Source: Lactobacillus jensenii DSM 20557 (GTDB taxonomy: Bacteria; Bacillota; Bacilli; Lactobacillales; Lactobacillaceae). Taken from it: a stretch of DNA of 36,489 nucleotides. Positions 34,144 to 36,489 of the stretch are shown here, one piece after another. Each line of letters opens with the position of its first letter. The stretch's first letter is position 1. The stretch spans positions 1-36,489 of the forward strand of contig NZ_AYYU01000015.1 in the NCBI RefSeq assembly GCF_001436455.1, in the 5' to 3' direction. A model generated the notes under the pieces. It had not been told where the DNA came from. It was given only the letters and a program-made list of their open reading frames with translations, and did no database searches. A program made the translations under genes and the position numbers.

Positions 34144-34194
34144 AGTAAAAACTCCAAATTCATAAAAATTGTACTTTCGAGAGAGGTATTTTGC

Positions 34195-34230
34195 TACCTA
34201 GCATTAAAATTATAGTTTTAATGCTAGGTA
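34195..34230. other. 36-bp perfect inverted repeat, candidate Xer (dif-like) site
   Basis: Arms TACCTAGCATTAAAA and TTTTAATGCTAGGTA with a 6-bp centre. On the minus strand the middle reads AAAACTATAATTTT, which as I recall is also the middle of difSL. The size (two ~15-bp arms around a 6-bp centre) suits a recombinase core. No T-run follows on either strand, so it is not a terminator. A second palindrome, TAGTATAA-A-TTATACTA (34231-34247), abuts it. Confidence 0.5.
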
Positions 34231-34691
34231 TAGTATAAATTATACTAGCAATTTGATATCAATAAAACAAGCAAATCAAGAAAACATGTAAATTACAAAT
34301 AGAGCAGAAAATATTAATGCAGCAACATTTGAAATAACTTATCTTTGTACTGACAAGCCTATCTATCGTGATTACGCTTTATTAAGTGGTTTCATATCTA
34401 AACCTTAGATATGTCTAGATAACCTAACTTTTAGTAGCAATAAAATGACTGAATTTAAATGTATTTTTGCAGCAATATATTGAAAGTAATCCAAATATTT
34501 AAGTTAAATTGCTACATGCTGATTTGTTCGAGATTATTAGTTATTAATTGAATTGAATATATTTGCTGTAGAATTGCGCTCTCAGCATCGATTATCATAT
34601 ATCAATTAAGTATATATGTTGTTGTTACTTAATGACAAGTGTTAAGGAATTATACGATTATATTAATAGATAAATCAAATTCTAAAATGAT

Positions 34692-34744
34692 TAAATATAA
34701 AAAGCACAGCAACAAACTTATAAATTATCTGGTTTGATGTTGTG
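34692..34744 (-). terminator. Minus-strand terminator-like hairpin
   Basis: CACAACATCAAAC pairs with GTTTGTTGCTGTG (11 of 13) across a 14-nt loop, followed on the minus strand by CTTTTTATATTT. It could end the transcript of the broken gene at 35003-35297. Confidence 0.5.
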
Positions 34745-34931
34745 ACAAAAATAATATGTGTAAGATAATCAACTGGATTTTATTTAGCTAATGTAAGGCT
34801 GATTTGAAATGAATGTTTAATATAGTTGGTCTTAGGCTGTGTTTAAATTCACCATATAACTTTACATAATATTGATTATACGAAGTTGTATCTAAGAATG
34901 CTTATGTATCAATGTTCTACCCTTGTGTTTT

Positions 34932-34956
34932 CACAAAAATTGTGCCGAAATTGTGC
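34932..34956. repeat. Clustered short repeats after the broken gene
   Basis: AAATTGTGC at 34937-34945 and 34948-34956 (period 11, one helical turn), plus CACAA-AAA-TTGTG at 34932-34944. Confidence 0.45.
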
Positions 34957-35002
34957 AAACTTTGGAAATACCTCAGTTGTCAGAGCTTTTTATAGTGTTT
35001 GC

Positions 35003-35297
35003 TTAATCTAGCGGCTCCATTTTCTTAGTTGAATGCAACCAGTATTTTTCTTTGATGCCGGGATTAGTTTTCATCAATTTAACAATTCTATAGTAAATTT
35101 CGTATTCTAATGTTTTCTAATGTTTCTTTTTTTATACCAAGAAGGTCACTAGCTTTTTTAAAAGATGTAAGTTTCCCGTCAAAATTACTTTTGTTAATGG
35201 CTATTTGTCCTTCTTGATAATCAGTATAAATACTATATACCCACTCATCTTGATTATCTTCAAGTAATTCAATAGACATAAATTTTAAAGTAATCAT
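35003..35297 (-). pseudogene. Small gene frameshifted by a 10-bp tandem duplication
   Basis: From ATG 35297 (GGAGG 11 nt upstream) the frame runs 69 codons and stops at 35088 in ...LENIRIRNLL. At 35105-35124 the ten bases TTCTAATGTT (plus strand) occur twice in a row. Removing one copy restores a 94-residue frame that continues YEIYYRIVKLMKTNPGIKEK then YWLHSTKKMEPLD and stops at 35003; 295 bp minus 10 is exactly 95 codons. Residues before and after the repeat look equally protein-like. I recognise no family. It is 149 bp downstream of a Panacea antitoxin-like gene, so a toxin partner is possible, though a terminator lies between. The 69-residue form may still be made. Confidence 0.65.
35105..35124. 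repeat. 10-bp tandem duplication (TTCTAATGTT x2)
   Basis: Perfect head-to-tail copies inside the small gene; they change its frame by one base. Confidence 0.9.
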
Positions 35298-35402
35298 AGA
35301 AGATTAATCCTCCATTATAAATTTAAATTGATTTTTTCTGAAATCATAATAGCATTAAACCTCATGTATTCCTATCAAAATGATTGCTGACACAGGCAAA
35401 AT

Positions 35403-35430
35403 AAAAAAGAGTTCTATTTTGAACTCTTTT
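35403..35430 (-). terminator. Terminator after the Panacea-domain gene
   Basis: AAAAGAGTTC/GAACTCTTTT, 6-nt loop, T-run on the minus strand. Confidence 0.8.
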
Positions 35431-35445
35431 GACTTTTAGTTTTGA

Positions 35446-36369
35446 TTATTCTTCTCTACCTTTACTAAAACTATCAAAAATTAATTGATCCTTAATTATC
35501 AACTTTTCTTGTGTTAAAGACCAAGGAGAGCCTTTTCGATGTGTTATTTTGCTTAACCCAGCTGCTGTATAATCGATATACTTTTGATTAACCGCATGCA
35601 ATAATTCTGATATTTCTCCATCTTGAGAAACTGTATTATAATCCTCAATCGCTCCTTTTTCGATTTTCTCATCGTTTAACACAGTTTGTCCTTTAAACTT
35701 CTCATGTACTTCAGTAACTACAGGGCCATATTGTAAATGGATAATTGGAGAAGAAAATAATTTATTCTTAGTAGAAGCTAAATATCTCCCATATGCAAAA
35801 TAAAGCAACTTTATTACTTTCATTTGAGAAAGTGGATCAATATTCTTATTGCACTCTCTTTCAAAATAATTTTCAACGAGTAGCCAATTAGCTAATTGAA
35901 CAGCCGTATATTTAGGCTTTATTTTATCTGGTGAAATAATGCTATTTTCATTTTTAAGATATGAATTTATTTTTGAAAGTAATTCATCAGAATATTGATT
36001 AGAGTTATCAATTAAATATTGTTGTAGAACTTGATCATTTTTTATTAAAGCTTTTAGTATATTATTATTTGCTGCAGTTGGGAAAGCACCTGCTTCGTAT
36101 AAAGCAATCGTGTTGGGGCTCAATCCAGTTAATTCAGCTAAATTTCTCTGAGATAAACTTAATTTTGCACGATATTTTTTTAAGTCTTGAGGCGAAATTA
36201 AATCCATATCTTTGCGATATAACTGACGAGCCTTTTCAGCAGCTTTATCATCTAATTCATTGTTGGGAATCAATTCATTTGTATTACTATCAAAAAGAGC
36301 TGGAGAAGTTATTGAGTATTCATGTCCATTGATTGTGTAGGTTGTTGTAAAATCTTTTTTGTAAACCAT
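35446..36369 (-). CDS. HTH plus Panacea (SocA-like) domain protein, antitoxin-like
   Basis: 307 residues. N-terminal ~55 residues (YTINGHEYSITSPALFD) precede a Cro/CI-type helix-turn-helix at ~60-110 (DLKKYRAKLSLSQRNLAELT then GLSPNTIALYEAGAF). The C-terminal part from ~155 is a Panacea/SocA-type domain: TAVQLANWLLVENYFERE, MKVIKLLYFAYGRYLA, then IIHLQYGPVVTEVHEKFKG. Panacea proteins are antitoxins that pair with many unrelated toxins; SocA is a proteolytic adaptor. AAGGAGG precedes the ATG at 36369. The IS end begins 90 bp upstream, so an upstream partner could have been lost; downstream lies only the frameshifted small gene. Confidence 0.75.
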   Translation of the reverse strand: MVYKKDFTTTYTINGHEYSITSPALFDSNTNELIPNNELDDKAAEKARQLYRKDMDLISPQDLKKYRAKLSLSQRNLAELTGLSPNTIALYEAGAFPTAANNNILKALIKNDQVLQQYLIDNSNQYSDELLSKINSYLKNENSIISPDKIKPKYTAVQLANWLLVENYFERECNKNIDPLSQMKVIKLLYFAYGRYLASTKNKLFSSPIIHLQYGPVVTEVHEKFKGQTVLNDEKIEKGAIEDYNTVSQDGEISELLHAVNQKYIDYTAAGLSKITHRKGSPWSLTQEKLIIKDQLIFDSFSKGREE

Positions 36370-36459
36370 GTAACTTTCCTCCTTAATAATCCAGATGAAA
36401 ACTGATAAACACTACTAAATTGTTATTTTCTGTAAAAACAAACTTTATATAGTATTTCT

Positions 36460-36489
36460 GAGACCGTAAAATAGTTTGTGTAAGGATGA
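36460..36489. repeat. Right terminal inverted repeat, IS256-like element end
   Basis: Exact reverse complement of 2-31. The element's body would continue beyond the window. It lies in the upstream region of the Panacea-domain gene and could influence its transcription. Confidence 0.65.

Larger units (their letters stand above)
34248..35002. other. Long stretch without an intact gene
   Basis: About 750 bp with only short broken frames: one on plus near 34296-34408 reading ITNRAENINAATFEITYL..., one on minus near 34780-34890 reading LDTTSYNQYYVKLYGEF.... Neither has a start and ribosome-binding site. It contains a minus-strand terminator-like hairpin (34692-34744) and TTGTG/CACAA repeats (34923-34956). 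I read it as decayed accessory DNA. Confidence 0.5.

Noticed and set aside
34876-34894. TATACGAAGTT, identical to part of a loxP arm
   Set aside because: Only one arm matches; the second arm and spacer are missing and no Cre-like gene is near. Chance match.
1-36489. CRISPR array, tRNA or rRNA genes, restriction-modification or BGC-type clusters
   Set aside because: Looked for and not seen: no regularly spaced repeats, no tRNA-like cloverleaf with CCA or T-arm, no matching genes.

Overview
The window is a low-GC Firmicutes chromosome segment, most likely from the Lactobacillus gasseri/johnsonii group. I infer this from the AT-rich codon use, Lactobacillus-type protein sequences (TopA, ParE/ParC, the Mn-dependent pyrophosphatase PpaC, RqcH/FbpA), a MucBP-like surface protein, and the order rbgA-rnhB-(insert)-dprA-topA-trmFO-xerC-hslV-hslU, which is the lactobacillar version of the Bacillus ylqF-rnhB-smf-topA-gid-codV-clpQY block. 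The species call is recognition by eye, not a search. The two ends carry a perfect 30-bp inverted copy of one sequence (2-31 and 36460-36489). It looks like the terminal repeat of an IS256-type element, so the window is probably the unique DNA between two IS copies.

Layout. (1) 1-680: IS end, a short AT-rich stretch, then a compact locus built like a type I toxin-antitoxin: a hydrophobic 37-residue peptide on the minus strand, a convergent ~93-nt plus-strand RNA with its own promoter and terminator, and a 22-bp repeat that lets the RNA pair with the toxin ribosome-binding site. (2) 0.77-8.6 kb: YitT membrane protein, CCA-adding enzyme, hemolysin III-type protein, a DegV/FakB lipid-binding protein, YozE, a Na+/H+ antiporter, then rbgA-rnhB. 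(3) 8.6-10.5 kb: an insert in the conserved block, holding a GNAT acetyltransferase, a candidate ~185-nt structured RNA and a MucBP-like surface protein with no ordinary start codon. (4) 10.5-18.8 kb: dprA, topA, trmFO-xerC-hslV-hslU as a tight operon, and a galM-like epimerase. (5) 18.8-27.4 kb: plsY divergent from parE-parC, then ppaC, a cyclophilin and the convergent rqcH. (6) 27.7-32.5 kb: a MarR regulator, a second DegV, a small unknown protein, dps, a multi-pass membrane protein and a zinc-ribbon/TcaA-like membrane protein. (7) 32.5-36.5 kb, an accessory end: an XRE regulator, an XerS-type recombinase with a 36-bp inverted repeat directly upstream whose centre resembles a dif site, ~750 bp of decayed DNA, a small gene broken by a 10-bp tandem duplication, and a Panacea (SocA)-domain antitoxin-like gene next to the IS end.

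Most of the middle is housekeeping: tRNA maturation, ribosome assembly and rescue, DNA topology, chromosome segregation, proteolysis and phospholipid synthesis. The unusual material sits next to the two IS ends and in the rnhB-dprA insert. The strongest candidates for something undescribed are the type I-like locus, with its leader-peptide/toxin TTGA overlap, and the XerS plus dif-like repeat pair. The slippage-broken gene beside the Panacea antitoxin and the structured RNA with an anti-Shine-Dalgarno stretch come next.
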